A stretch of DNA of 16,001 nt from Candidatus Schekmanbacteria bacterium (GCA_003695725.1 RFHX01000103.1:1-16001); one strand, 5' to 3'. Positions 1-8,208 are shown, counted from the first letter of the stretch. Numbers and translations: made by a program. The notes: generated by a model from the sequence alone, not told the origin.

Positions 1-587
1 CTAAAAGCCATAGAGCTCAAGTATTCCTGTGAAAAGTGAAACATAACTTTACTAAAAGGATATTCATTCACCTTATAATTCAAGATGATTTTTATGAATT
101 GTTTAAAAAGATTTGTATTCCCGAATCTACATTTTACGCACCTATCAGAATCGTCAAGAAAAGTGTTAGTGCAGATTTCTCTGTCAGCATAAAAAAACTT
201 ATTGTTAATGCAAAGAAGCTCATATGAGTAAAAGCGCAGATAAACTTTCCACTCAGAAAGGGCATTCAAAAGATAAGGTTTAAGAAAATATCCATCACCC
301 AAAAAAACAATATCAGGTGAAAAGTTTTCAATTCTTTGCTTGAAAGCACGGGGAAGATGATAAAAATTAAATGTATATTTGTTGAAAGGAATTCTCTCGA
401 TATCAAGAGGCAAATCTTCTTCAATACTTCCTCTGGGAAAGTAATCGGTAAATTCAGGCACAAAAAGTTTTACGATAAAACCTCTTCTTTTAAGCCCCAG
501 CGCCACATTGAAGAGGTCAGTCCATGATCCTCCTGTAGCAGGCCAATGAAATAGTAAATCTACAAATGCGATTCTTTGATGTCTCAT
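1..587 (-). CDS. Glycosyltransferase family 4-like protein, N-terminal part (cut by the left edge of the window)
   Basis: The reading frame opens with ATG at 587-585 and stays open for 195 codons to the window edge, so the C-terminal donor-sugar domain is missing. The translation (MRHQRIAFVDLLFHWPATGG...) is a close paralogue of the next gene upstream. Both have FHWPATGG/FRWPPSGG near the start, a DY(L/F)PRG segment near residue 50, PDIVF(L/I)GDGY near 91-100 and LRFY(S/A)YE(L/V)LC near 117-126. Cys126, Cys139, Cys150 and Cys153 form the spacing C-x12-C-x10-C-x2-C, which is also present in the neighbour. By family knowledge this is the acceptor-binding half of a GT-B retaining transferase that adds a sugar to a membrane-linked glycan in the cytoplasm. 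The ATG directly follows the TAA of the upstream gene (TAAATG), which suggests translational coupling and the same operon. Donor and acceptor cannot be inferred. Confidence 0.85.
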   Translation of the reverse strand, partial: MRHQRIAFVDLLFHWPATGGSWTDLFNVALGLKRRGFIVKLFVPEFTDYFPRGSIEEDLPLDIERIPFNKYTFNFYHLPRAFKQRIENFSPDIVFLGDGYFLKPYLLNALSEWKVYLRFYSYELLCINNKFFYADREICTNTFLDDSDRCVKCRFGNTNLFKQFIKIILNYKVNEYPFSKVMFHFSQEYLSSMAF

Positions 588-1862
588 TTACATACCATCA
601 ATCAACGGAATATACATATTATCTATAATGACCGACCAATCATAGCTTTCTTCAGCACGTCTTCTTCCATATTTTCCCATTTGAATTCTCATATCATCAT
701 CATCTAAAAGCGTCTTTACTGCTTTATAGAATCCATCTATATTCGATGGCTCAACAAGAAATCCTGTCTCCTCATTTTTTACAATCCCTGCAAGCCCGCC
801 AGCCCTCGAAGCAACGACTGGTTTGCCGCAAGCCATTGCCTCAACTGCGGTAATACCAAATGGTTCATACCATGTTGAAGGCACAACGCAGATATCTGCA
901 AAATTATAAACTATATGAAGTTTCGACTGATCAACCCAATTCAAAAAAACAATATGGTTATCCAAAGGAGATTCATATTTTTTTATCACCATATCTTCAT
1001 CTGCTGTGCAAAGAAAGAGAAAATCCTCTCGTTCTTTCAAGAGCATTCTGCAAACTTCTTCCATTATATGAAAACCCTTGGGTTTGAAGGAAATCCTTCC
1101 GGGCATCAATATTACTTTCTTTTTCGATTTTTGCCTCTCCAATGGTTTGAATCTCTTCGTATCCACACCTGAAGGGAAAACATTTATATTCCTATTTATG
1201 CCTGCAAGCAGAGATTTCGTCATTTCATTATAGACAATTATCTGTGAAGCATTGGAAATAAGTCTGCTTGCCTTTTTTGGATAGGCAGAAGAAAAAGCTC
1301 CACTTGCCAGTATTTCCTGAATATTCAAGAGACGAAACAGATCACCTCTTTTATCGAGTCCCAAATAGACATCGAGAAATCCTTTAATGGCAGGGAAAGA
1401 AGGAAATTTGCACCTTTTGCATTTTTCAATATCAATGAATATGTTGTTGTCGCAGTTCTCCTCTTTATTGTTTATAAGATTATATGTATAGCACAAAACT
1501 TCATAAGCATAAAATCTGAGAATTGTTTTATACCCTCTCAATCCCTCTAACAGAAAGGGTTTCATATTATATCCGTCACCTATAAAGACAATGTCTGGTT
1601 TGTATTTTTCAACTGCTCTTGCAAATTTAGAGGGTAAAGTCTTTCGATTAAAGGAATATTTATTGAAAGAAATTCTTTCCACATCAAAGGGCAAAGAAAC
1701 ATCGATTCTTCCGCGAGGCAGATAATCTTCAAAGTGTGCTATAAAAAGCTTAACAGGATATCCTCTTTCTGAAAGGGAAGATATAACTTCTTTTAAGTCA
1801 GTTGTTGCACCTCCTGAAGGAGGCCAGCGAAACATTAGGTCTATGAAAGCTATTTTTTTCAT
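588..1862 (-). CDS. Glycosyltransferase family 4 (GT-B fold, four-Cys N-terminal motif)
   Basis: A 424-residue protein in which both GT-B halves are visible. The N-terminal half begins MKKIAFIDLMF and carries Cys124, 137, 148 and 151. The C-terminal half has a PSGVD motif near 230-234, the GRISFKPKG nucleotide-sugar segment near 255-263, and the classical E-x7-E donor-binding motif as YEPFGITAVEAMACG with Glu333 and Glu341. Such enzymes transfer a sugar from a nucleotide donor with retention and work on the inner face of the cytoplasmic membrane during surface glycan assembly. I chose ATG 1862-1860. A TTG lies directly upstream (1865-1863), but neither codon has a strong ribosome site, and the paralogue downstream aligns with the ATG. 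A 58-base gap separates it from the radical SAM gene upstream; its stop abuts the start of the partial paralogue downstream. Sugar specificity is unknown. Confidence 0.9.
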   Translation of the reverse strand: MKKIAFIDLMFRWPPSGGATTDLKEVISSLSERGYPVKLFIAHFEDYLPRGRIDVSLPFDVERISFNKYSFNRKTLPSKFARAVEKYKPDIVFIGDGYNMKPFLLEGLRGYKTILRFYAYEVLCYTYNLINNKEENCDNNIFIDIEKCKRCKFPSFPAIKGFLDVYLGLDKRGDLFRLLNIQEILASGAFSSAYPKKASRLISNASQIIVYNEMTKSLLAGINRNINVFPSGVDTKRFKPLERQKSKKKVILMPGRISFKPKGFHIMEEVCRMLLKEREDFLFLCTADEDMVIKKYESPLDNHIVFLNWVDQSKLHIVYNFADICVVPSTWYEPFGITAVEAMACGKPVVASRAGGLAGIVKNEETGFLVEPSNIDGFYKAVKTLLDDDDMRIQMGKYGRRRAEESYDWSVIIDNMYIPLIDGM

Positions 1863-1920
1863 CAAATTGGAGTCAAGATTAATCCGTTGGGAAAAGAGAT
1901 ATGTAGATGAAAAAGCCTTC

Positions 1921-3630
1921 TCATCTTTTTTTGAGGAAACAATAAATATTCATAACTATTAAAAAGAGAATCTTTTTTATCTTCTTTTTTATCCCCTTTC
2001 CTGCTGGAACCTTTATCTCTTTTATCTCCATTTTGAGTTCTGGTTCATACAAAGCCGAGCGAATCAAACCAAGTTGAGCCAATACGAGCGCTGAGAAGGC
2101 AGCATATTGATAACTCTTCTTTCTTTCCATATTAAGAAAATCGGCAACTTCTTCGGCAATCTTCTTTAAAGTGTTGTTGCCGTCACATCTTATGAAGAAG
2201 GATGAGAGATATTTTACATATTCCCATTGCTCCATTGCCCTCTCAAAACGGGGAAGAGAGTACGATGCGAAGGTCCAGATACCAGCCCATGCAGCATTGA
2301 CAGCCGCAAGATAATCGTTTGGTTTCAAATGATTCCTTGTTTTAATAGGAACATCATTGAGAAGAGAATTAGGGATGAAATTTATATTATGATGGAAGCA
2401 GTCGTCCCACTTTTCAACCAGCACCATACCTAAATTTGGAGCATCTTCCATAAGCTGTGTGCGTGGATATGCTGTGGAAAACTGTCCTATATATATTGGG
2501 TAAGGAAGCGGATGAAAGTGCTCAAGCCATGGCAAATTTGAAAGGAGCGTGTCTATGAAACGGGACTGCATATAGTAGCCGTTTATTGTCTCTCCCGGAT
2601 TGAAAGCCATATAAGTAAAGAGAGGATACATACCGTATTTCTTCTGCAATTTTGCAATTTCTTCAATCGTTACAAGACTTTCTTCCTTCTGTATCTGAGA
2701 AAAAGTTTCTGGATTAGCGCTTTCAATTCCAACTTCCAACCCTATGCAACCTGATTTTGCCAAAAGCTCAATGATATCCTTATTCTTCTGTATATGCGAG
2801 GCGCGAGTGAGTCCTGTCCATTTAACCTTCATATTCTCTTTCAATATTCCTTCACAAAGCTCTATGACATACTTCCTATTCAAAAGAAAATTGTCGTCCC
2901 AAAAATGGAATTGGCATATTCCTAACTCATTGATTGATTTTTTCATTTCTTCAATTACATTTTCAGCACTTCTCCATCTGACTTTTCTCATCCACATCAA
3001 CGGTGATACACAATATGTGCAATTGTAAGGACATCCCCTTGACCCTACAACAGGAAGGCGTTTCCCCCCAACTACATGCAGAGGTGTCGTATAGCACTCC
3101 ATTGGCAAAAGGTCCCATGCAGGGAAAGGAATTGAATCGAGATTCCGAATCAAGGGCCTTATTGGATTTTTAATAAATTCACCATCCTCTCTATATGCAG
3201 TGCCTTGAATATCCTTATAATTCTTCCCTTCAACAATCCTCGAGACAAGTTCAAAGAAAGTTTCCTCTCCCTCATGGAGGATACAAATATCACAATGCTC
3301 AGATGCCTCTTCAGGGCAAAGAGAAGTATGGACGCCTCCAAAGACAAATAGGGCTTTTTCCTGCTTTTTTCTAAGTGAGGGCATTATGTTATAGACAAAT
3401 GGAGCTTGTGCCGTCCAAAATGAAAAAGCAATCATATCCCACTTCTCACAATTAACTTCTGAAACAACCTGTGAATAATTCATATTGAGGGCATGGGCAT
3501 CGAGCACCTTCAACTCAACCTCCGGAAGCCTTTGCCTTAAGTATGAACAAAGATATCCTATACCAAGAGGCAAAATACGTTTATGCCTTTCATTGCACGG
3601 TAACGGTGGCTGTATAAATAGTATTTTCAT
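1921..3630 (-). CDS. B12-binding-domain radical SAM protein of a polysaccharide operon
   Basis: A 569-residue protein with the layout of cobalamin-binding radical SAM enzymes. The N-terminal Rossmann-like domain (about 1-140) has MKILFIQPPLP and PLGIGYLCSYL at its start and GGVHTSLCPEE at 98-108. The radical SAM core has GSRGCPYNCTYC, with the [4Fe-4S]-binding Cys200, Cys204 and Cys207, and continues to about residue 390 with GLEVGIESANPETF as the usual later strand. Residues 482-525 (CDGNNTLKKIAEEV to LAQLGLIRS) resemble a small PqqD-like winged-helix segment. The last 22 residues are lysine-rich and hydrophobic, like a membrane-surface anchor. The start ATG overlaps the upstream TGA by four bases (ATGA). 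Family members catalyse methylations, cyclisations and other radical reactions. Its place among glycosyltransferases suggests modification of the glycan or its lipid carrier, which is inference. The actual reaction cannot be read from sequence. Confidence 0.9.
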   Translation of the reverse strand: MKILFIQPPLPCNERHKRILPLGIGYLCSYLRQRLPEVELKVLDAHALNMNYSQVVSEVNCEKWDMIAFSFWTAQAPFVYNIMPSLRKKQEKALFVFGGVHTSLCPEEASEHCDICILHEGEETFFELVSRIVEGKNYKDIQGTAYREDGEFIKNPIRPLIRNLDSIPFPAWDLLPMECYTTPLHVVGGKRLPVVGSRGCPYNCTYCVSPLMWMRKVRWRSAENVIEEMKKSINELGICQFHFWDDNFLLNRKYVIELCEGILKENMKVKWTGLTRASHIQKNKDIIELLAKSGCIGLEVGIESANPETFSQIQKEESLVTIEEIAKLQKKYGMYPLFTYMAFNPGETINGYYMQSRFIDTLLSNLPWLEHFHPLPYPIYIGQFSTAYPRTQLMEDAPNLGMVLVEKWDDCFHHNINFIPNSLLNDVPIKTRNHLKPNDYLAAVNAAWAGIWTFASYSLPRFERAMEQWEYVKYLSSFFIRCDGNNTLKKIAEEVADFLNMERKKSYQYAAFSALVLAQLGLIRSALYEPELKMEIKEIKVPAGKGIKKKIKKILFLIVMNIYCFLKKR

Positions 3631-4799
3631 AGCTCTTTCTGAATATCCATTATTATATCGTATAGTTTATCCCCAAGAATATTCAATGAATACTTTTCTT
3701 TTATCGTCTTTAAAGCGTTTTCACTCATCTCTTTTCTTAAATCCCTATCTATGATGAGAAGCTCCATTTTCCTTATGAATTCTTCTCTATTTTCTGCGAG
3801 AAATCCATTTTTGCCGTCTTCAATTACATATTTATTTTCACCTGCCCTGCTTGCTACCACAGGCATCCCACAAGCCATAAATTCAAAGAGCTTTGTGGGA
3901 CTTTTTGAATTAATCCATCTGTCATCTTTTTGCACCAATGGCACAACACCTATATCCACTTTCTTCAAAAAATTTGGCACTTCGTCAGGTGGAATAGTAT
4001 CGATAATTTCAATCCCCTCATAATTAAAAATTAAAGATACTACTTCCTTTATTCTGTGCATATACTGTCCACCGCCAAGAATTTTGAGATGAATATTCTT
4101 ATATTTTCTCTTCAACACTGAAAAACAATGCAGTAGAAAAAGAAGATTGTCAAATATGACATCTCCCCAAACAAGGCCTGTCCAACAAAAAGTTATTGTT
4201 TCATCGTCTTTTTCAACAGGGGTATTATTATTAAATTTTTTAATATCAACACCAGTTGGAAGATAATAAGTCCTTTTATTTACTGATGATAAGATATCTT
4301 TAAGAGTATGGCTTGCAGCTATACAGCAAATAGCCGATTTTGCATAATGAAGCAGAATTTTTTCATAGTCAGCTTCGTTAATATTACCGTATCTATCTGT
4401 CCTTCCTTCCATTCCAAAGAATAACCTATTTAGCGCCTCACTTTTAAAAAGAACCCCATGAGCGCCATCCCAATCGTCGCAGTCAAGGATATACCTGTTT
4501 CTTCCCATTTTAGACAGGATGAAAGGAATTGCAGAATGAAAGAGAATTTTTTGGATGTAGAAAATATTTCCCTTTTCAGGCAAAAGTCTCAACAATGCTT
4601 TTATGCTCAGTTGAATTTTTCTCTTATCTGTAATGCCGTACATCATTTCTTCATCATAACGGGAAGGAAGAAGATGGTCTTTATAAGACAAGACATCCGT
4701 ATCGATCCCTTTTTCCTTCAAAACCGATGCAAAATTATAACAGCGAACTCTTGCATGAGGCATATTGTATCCGCTATATCCTATAAAAATTATTTTCAT
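3627..4799 (-). CDS. Glycosyltransferase (GT4-like), first of a second paralogous pair
   Basis: A 390-residue GT-B type protein. The N-terminal half begins MKIIFIGYSGYNMPHARVRC, with RVRCYNF at 17-23, then YIQKILFHSA near 81-90 and LDCDDWDG near 105-112. The C-terminal half has PTGVD at 181-185 and SPTKLFEFMACGMPVVAS at 300-317. This last motif keeps the second Glu of E-x7-E (Glu306), but the first position is Ser298, as in GT4-like enzymes with an SPxKLFEYMA signature. It is clearly homologous to the next gene upstream over its full length, so the two arose by tandem duplication. Its start overlaps the upstream stop by four bases, and its own stop overlaps the radical SAM start the same way. 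The bases AAAGAG about nine bases before the ATG can serve as ribosome site. Presumed role: adding one sugar of the exported polysaccharide. Confidence 0.88.
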   Translation of the reverse strand: MKIIFIGYSGYNMPHARVRCYNFASVLKEKGIDTDVLSYKDHLLPSRYDEEMMYGITDKRKIQLSIKALLRLLPEKGNIFYIQKILFHSAIPFILSKMGRNRYILDCDDWDGAHGVLFKSEALNRLFFGMEGRTDRYGNINEADYEKILLHYAKSAICCIAASHTLKDILSSVNKRTYYLPTGVDIKKFNNNTPVEKDDETITFCWTGLVWGDVIFDNLLFLLHCFSVLKRKYKNIHLKILGGGQYMHRIKEVVSLIFNYEGIEIIDTIPPDEVPNFLKKVDIGVVPLVQKDDRWINSKSPTKLFEFMACGMPVVASRAGENKYVIEDGKNGFLAENREEFIRKMELLIIDRDLRKEMSENALKTIKEKYSLNILGDKLYDIIMDIQKEL

Positions 4800-5938
4800 T
4801 TCAAAATCTCTTTCAGTATTTGAGCTAAACGCTTGCCCAAGACATTGAGCGAATAATTATCCTCCGCATCACGCCTTGCATTGATACCTGCCTTTTCACG
4901 AAGATTATCATCACTGATGAGAAGATTGAGCTTTTCTACAAACTCTTCCTCATTCTCTGCCAAAAAACCTGTAACACCTTCTTTGACAATCTTAGGCGCT
5001 TCACCAAAACGCGTAGCAACAGAAGGTATTTCCATAGCCATATACTCAAAAAGCTTTGTAGGGCTTTTACTCATCATCCAAGTCTTGTTTTCCTCATCTG
5101 TAACAAGGGGCAAAAGACCGATATCTGTCCCTTCAAGAATCTTATTCATTTCATCAGGGCTAACCCAATTCAAAAAATTCACTTCACCCGGATAATCGAG
5201 GTAAGCTGAATCATTTTTTACCTTCTCATAATAATCACCTGATGCCACAATCGTTAAAGAAACCCTTTTGCCTGATGGATTGATTTTTGAAAAACATTTC
5301 AGAAGAAACATTACATTGTCATAAATAACATTTCCCCAAATATTACCTGTCCAAATCAAATTTATTCTATCCTTCGACCTATTATCCTTCTCCCTTTTAA
5401 ATTTCTCAGTATCCACTCCTGTTGGGATATAAAAAACCTTCTTATTATATTGTGAAAGGAAATCACAAAGATAGGAGCTCGATGCTATGCAGGCGCAAGC
5501 ATCACGAGCAATCTTGCCGGTTACCGCTTCAGTGCCGTCTGCACCAAAAAAAAATTTGTTAAGGAAGGAACGATTGAAGAGCGGCGACCTGTCCAAGTCC
5601 CAATCATCATAATCGAGAATAAATTTACGCCCCGTCATACGTGATAAAAAATAAGGTGCAGCAGAGTGGTAATGCACCTTTTGAATATAAAGCAAGTCAT
5701 CCTTTTTTATTAAAATGTCTAAAAGAGCTCGAAGGTTTAAATACAACTTACGCCTGTCTCTCAAAGTCAGCATTTCGATTCCTGAAAGATTAGGCGCAAA
5801 ATCATCTCTGAAAGATAAGACTCTCGAATCAATTCCGTATTTTTTAACTTCCTTTGCAAAATTGTAACAGCGCACCCTCACATAAGGATAATCATATCCA
5901 TTGATGCCTATAAAGACGGTCTTTAAATCTTTATTCAA
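4796..5938 (-). CDS. Glycosyltransferase (GT4-like), second of the paralogous pair, TTG start
   Basis: A 380-residue paralogue of the gene downstream. It shares RVRCYNF (21-27), LDYDDWD (108-114), PTGVD (172-176), WTGxxWGxVIxDN (196-208) and SPTKLFEYM (292-300). The segment after that is AMEIPSVAT rather than the usual ACGxPVVAS, and as in the paralogue Ser290 replaces the first Glu of E-x7-E while Glu298 remains. Most of the remaining differences lie in the segment after DDWD (about 115-145), which may affect the acceptor. No ATG is near the homologous N-terminus. The TTG at 5938-5936 gives MNKDLKTVFIG, which aligns with MKIIFIG of the paralogue, and GGGAAG seven bases upstream can act as ribosome site. 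The start lies inside the last codons of the ABC ATPase gene (8-base overlap), so it is probably translated by coupling to it. Cytoplasmic sugar transferase for the exported glycan by context. Confidence 0.87.
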   Translation of the reverse strand: MNKDLKTVFIGINGYDYPYVRVRCYNFAKEVKKYGIDSRVLSFRDDFAPNLSGIEMLTLRDRRKLYLNLRALLDILIKKDDLLYIQKVHYHSAAPYFLSRMTGRKFILDYDDWDLDRSPLFNRSFLNKFFFGADGTEAVTGKIARDACACIASSSYLCDFLSQYNKKVFYIPTGVDTEKFKREKDNRSKDRINLIWTGNIWGNVIYDNVMFLLKCFSKINPSGKRVSLTIVASGDYYEKVKNDSAYLDYPGEVNFLNWVSPDEMNKILEGTDIGLLPLVTDEENKTWMMSKSPTKLFEYMAMEIPSVATRFGEAPKIVKEGVTGFLAENEEEFVEKLNLLISDDNLREKAGINARRDAEDNYSLNVLGKRLAQILKEILK

Positions 5939-7328
5939 TCCTTATCTTCCCGCTAAAATAATGATACCTGCCGGGCTCATACCTTTTAGTGGCTTCATCA
6001 TTCTCTCTCAACTGTTGAAGAACACGGCCTCGATAAAAGGTGTTTGAATTTACAATATTAATCCTTTCCTTGCCTGTTAAGGAATCTGCGCAAAATTTTA
6101 CAGTGGGAAGAAAGGTTTCTCCGTTGTCTTTCCCTTCAGCGCCTATCCAAACAGATGAACTTTCAGCTGTCCATAAACGGTCCCAATCATCATCGGTTTC
6201 TTCTCTAAACTTTGGGAATATGCCACTATATCCGCCTTCTGCAATCCATCTGTCATAATCTTCTGAAAGCATAATATTTGCCTGCTGTTTAAGAATATCC
6301 ACAGGCGCCTTCACTTCCATTTCGATATCCCACTCAATCCATCCTTCATTGAAGCTCACCGTCCAATGCTGTATTAAAGGAAGCCCCATCCATTCACCGC
6401 TTGCTTTTATTTGTGTTTCTGTATTTTCTGTGATTCTCCATTCTGCCACAGTGGAGTCATACCACTTCACAAAGGAACGCATAGAAGTATATCCTGACAA
6501 CCCCTTCGTCAATTCAATATCATTCCACAATAAAATCAGTCTTCCATTGTTCAAAATTATCTTTAGCTTCTCCGTCTCGATCTTGCCTATTCCTTTTTTG
6601 TCACCTATTGACAGCCAATAGCGTGAAATAACCTTCGACGGCTCACCATCCAAAACAACTTCTCCCTTCTCCATCAAAATGACGCGCGAGCAAATATGCC
6701 TGATTATGTTGAGGTCATGAGACACGAAAACAAGGGTATTGCCTTCTTTGAGAAAGTTTTCGATAGTTTTCAGACATTTCGCCTGAAATGACTGGTCACC
6801 CACTGCAAGAACTTCGTCAACAAGCAATATTTCAGGATTCACATGAACTGCCACAGCAAATCCAAGTCGCACAAACATTCCAGACGAGTAGTTTCGAAGC
6901 GGGGTATCGATAAAATCTTTGATGCCCGCAAAATCGACAATTGAATCAAATTTTTCCTCTATTTCCCTCTTTGATAGCCCCAAAATGCTTCCATTCAAAA
7001 AAACATTTTCTCTGCCTGTCAGGTCATGGTGAAATCCTGCTCCCAATTCAAGTAAGCCTGCAATTCTTCCCGATACGCTCACCCTTCCTGTAGTAGGCGC
7101 TGTTACACCACTCAATATTTTCAATATGGTGCTTTTGCCTGCACCATTGTCTCCAATTATTCCTGCCGCTTCACCCTTATTAATCTCTATATTGACATTC
7201 TTTAGCGCCCAAAATTCCTCCATCTTCTTTCTTCTTGCAACACCTGTAAATAGACTTTTTACGAGCATAGGGCGCTCATGATATATTTTGTATTTCTTAC
7301 CTACACCCTTCAATTCTATAACCTTCAT
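5931..7328 (-). CDS. Polysaccharide ABC exporter ATP-binding subunit (Wzt-like) with unusual C-terminal domain
   Basis: About 465 residues from ATG 7328. A TTG 18 bases upstream (7346) would add six residues, but only the ATG has a GAGAG ribosome-site-like sequence at suitable distance. The first 245 or so residues form an ABC ATPase of the Wzt/TagH type: Walker A GDNGAGKST (about 59-67), signature NYSSGMFVRLG (about 146-156), Walker B ILLVDE (about 167-172) and switch His in FVSHD (about 204). The segment WALKNVNIEINKGEAAGIIG is typical of O-antigen and teichoic acid exporters. It would energise flipping of a lipid-linked glycan with the permease encoded just upstream. The remaining 215 or so residues, where Wzt proteins carry a beta-sandwich that reads the glycan end, hold eleven tryptophans and several acidic patches. 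I do not recognise this domain; it may still bind carbohydrate. Confidence 0.92.
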   Translation of the reverse strand: MKVIELKGVGKKYKIYHERPMLVKSLFTGVARRKKMEEFWALKNVNIEINKGEAAGIIGDNGAGKSTILKILSGVTAPTTGRVSVSGRIAGLLELGAGFHHDLTGRENVFLNGSILGLSKREIEEKFDSIVDFAGIKDFIDTPLRNYSSGMFVRLGFAVAVHVNPEILLVDEVLAVGDQSFQAKCLKTIENFLKEGNTLVFVSHDLNIIRHICSRVILMEKGEVVLDGEPSKVISRYWLSIGDKKGIGKIETEKLKIILNNGRLILLWNDIELTKGLSGYTSMRSFVKWYDSTVAEWRITENTETQIKASGEWMGLPLIQHWTVSFNEGWIEWDIEMEVKAPVDILKQQANIMLSEDYDRWIAEGGYSGIFPKFREETDDDWDRLWTAESSSVWIGAEGKDNGETFLPTVKFCADSLTGKERINIVNSNTFYRGRVLQQLRENDEATKRYEPGRYHYFSGKIRIE

Positions 7329-7346
7329 CTTGTCTCTCAAATTCAA

Positions 7347-8141
7347 TCAAATGAGGTCAGCAAATGCTGGCTCACACTTTTTAAATACATAAAATCCAAC
7401 AATAAACATCAAAAGAGATGAAATAGTTGTAGTAGTCACTAAATACAAAGATGGCAAATGGGCATTCAAAAAAATCTCTCTATAAAAAACTATGATTCCA
7501 GCCATTGGATTCAGCATAAAAATATCCCTGAATCTTTCAGGCACCATCTGGACGGGATAAAAAACAGGTGTGAGATAAAATAGAAAAAGGAGTCCTGCCT
7601 CGACTATATATCTCACATCTCTGAAATAAACATTGAGCCCCGATGTGAGAAGGCACATCCCGCAGACAAAGAAAAATTGAATAATAATAGCAATAGGCGC
7701 CAGGAAATAATAAATCGTTATCTCTATCTTGAAAATCAGAAGAAAGATGAAGAGGATGATTAGTGAAAGGCAAAAATTGAAAAGATTTGCAAGTATAACA
7801 GAAATAGGAATAATTTCTCGAGGGAAATATACCTTTTTGATGAGATTTGAATTATCGACTATTGAATTAGTTGCGCAAGAAAGAGAAAAGTTAAAAAAAG
7901 TCCATGGGATTAGTCCGCATAAGACAAATACCGAATATGGCGCTTCTGTTTTAACTTTGAATACAAGAGAAAATATAATGCTGAGCACAACCATCATCAG
8001 AAGAGGATTGAGAATTGCCCACATAAATCCAAGGGATGCGCTTTTGTAACGCACCTTTAAATCCTTTTTTGCAAGGGCAATGAGAAGCTCAAAATAGTGA
8101 ATCGATTTTGAGCTGTTTCTTTCTATTGCATATTCGTTCAT
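7347..8141 (-). CDS. Polysaccharide ABC exporter permease (Wzm-like, ABC-2 family)
   Basis: A 264-residue integral membrane protein of normal length for Wzm/TagG permeases. Family marks visible are RYKSASLGFMWAILNPL (31-47), the amphipathic interface helix leading into the first membrane segment, then VYFRDVRYIVEAGL (171-184), LTPVFYP (190-196) and MLNPMAGII (209-217). About six hydrophobic segments are seen: roughly 41-62, 71-90, 112-138, 142-168, 181-197 and 233-253. It forms the channel half of an exporter that moves undecaprenyl-linked O-antigen or similar glycan from the inner to the periplasmic face. ATG 8141 is preceded by a good AGAAGG ribosome site five bases away. It is the first gene of the leftward operon, and its stop directly precedes the region of the Wzt-like start. 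The exporter type means chain growth is completed in the cytoplasm, without a Wzy polymerase. Confidence 0.93.
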   Translation of the reverse strand: MNEYAIERNSSKSIHYFELLIALAKKDLKVRYKSASLGFMWAILNPLLMMVVLSIIFSLVFKVKTEAPYSVFVLCGLIPWTFFNFSLSCATNSIVDNSNLIKKVYFPREIIPISVILANLFNFCLSLIILFIFLLIFKIEITIYYFLAPIAIIIQFFFVCGMCLLTSGLNVYFRDVRYIVEAGLLFLFYLTPVFYPVQMVPERFRDIFMLNPMAGIIVFYREIFLNAHLPSLYLVTTTTISSLLMFIVGFYVFKKCEPAFADLI

Positions 8142-8208
8142 TTTTTCCTTCTCTATATCAGCAGTGACTTATCGAAAAATATGAAGCTAAAATAAAAAAT
8201 GCAGTTAA

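Noticed and set aside
1863-1865. TTG as start codon of the glycosyltransferase at 588-1862
   Set aside because: The adjacent ATG aligns with the paralogue's start, and neither codon has a clear ribosome site that would favour TTG.
4458-4823. Plus-strand open frame of 121 codons opposite the glycosyltransferase genes
   Set aside because: It lies antisense to conserved coding sequence, shows no family motif, and its frame is explained by the codon pattern of the opposite strand.
7329-7346. TTG at 7346 as start of the Wzt-like ATPase
   Set aside because: No ribosome site precedes it. The ATG at 7328 has GAGAG upstream and gives the usual short N-terminus.
7537-7773. Minus-strand open frame of 78 codons inside the permease gene
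   Set aside because: It is an alternate frame of a well-supported membrane protein and has no ribosome site or recognisable product.
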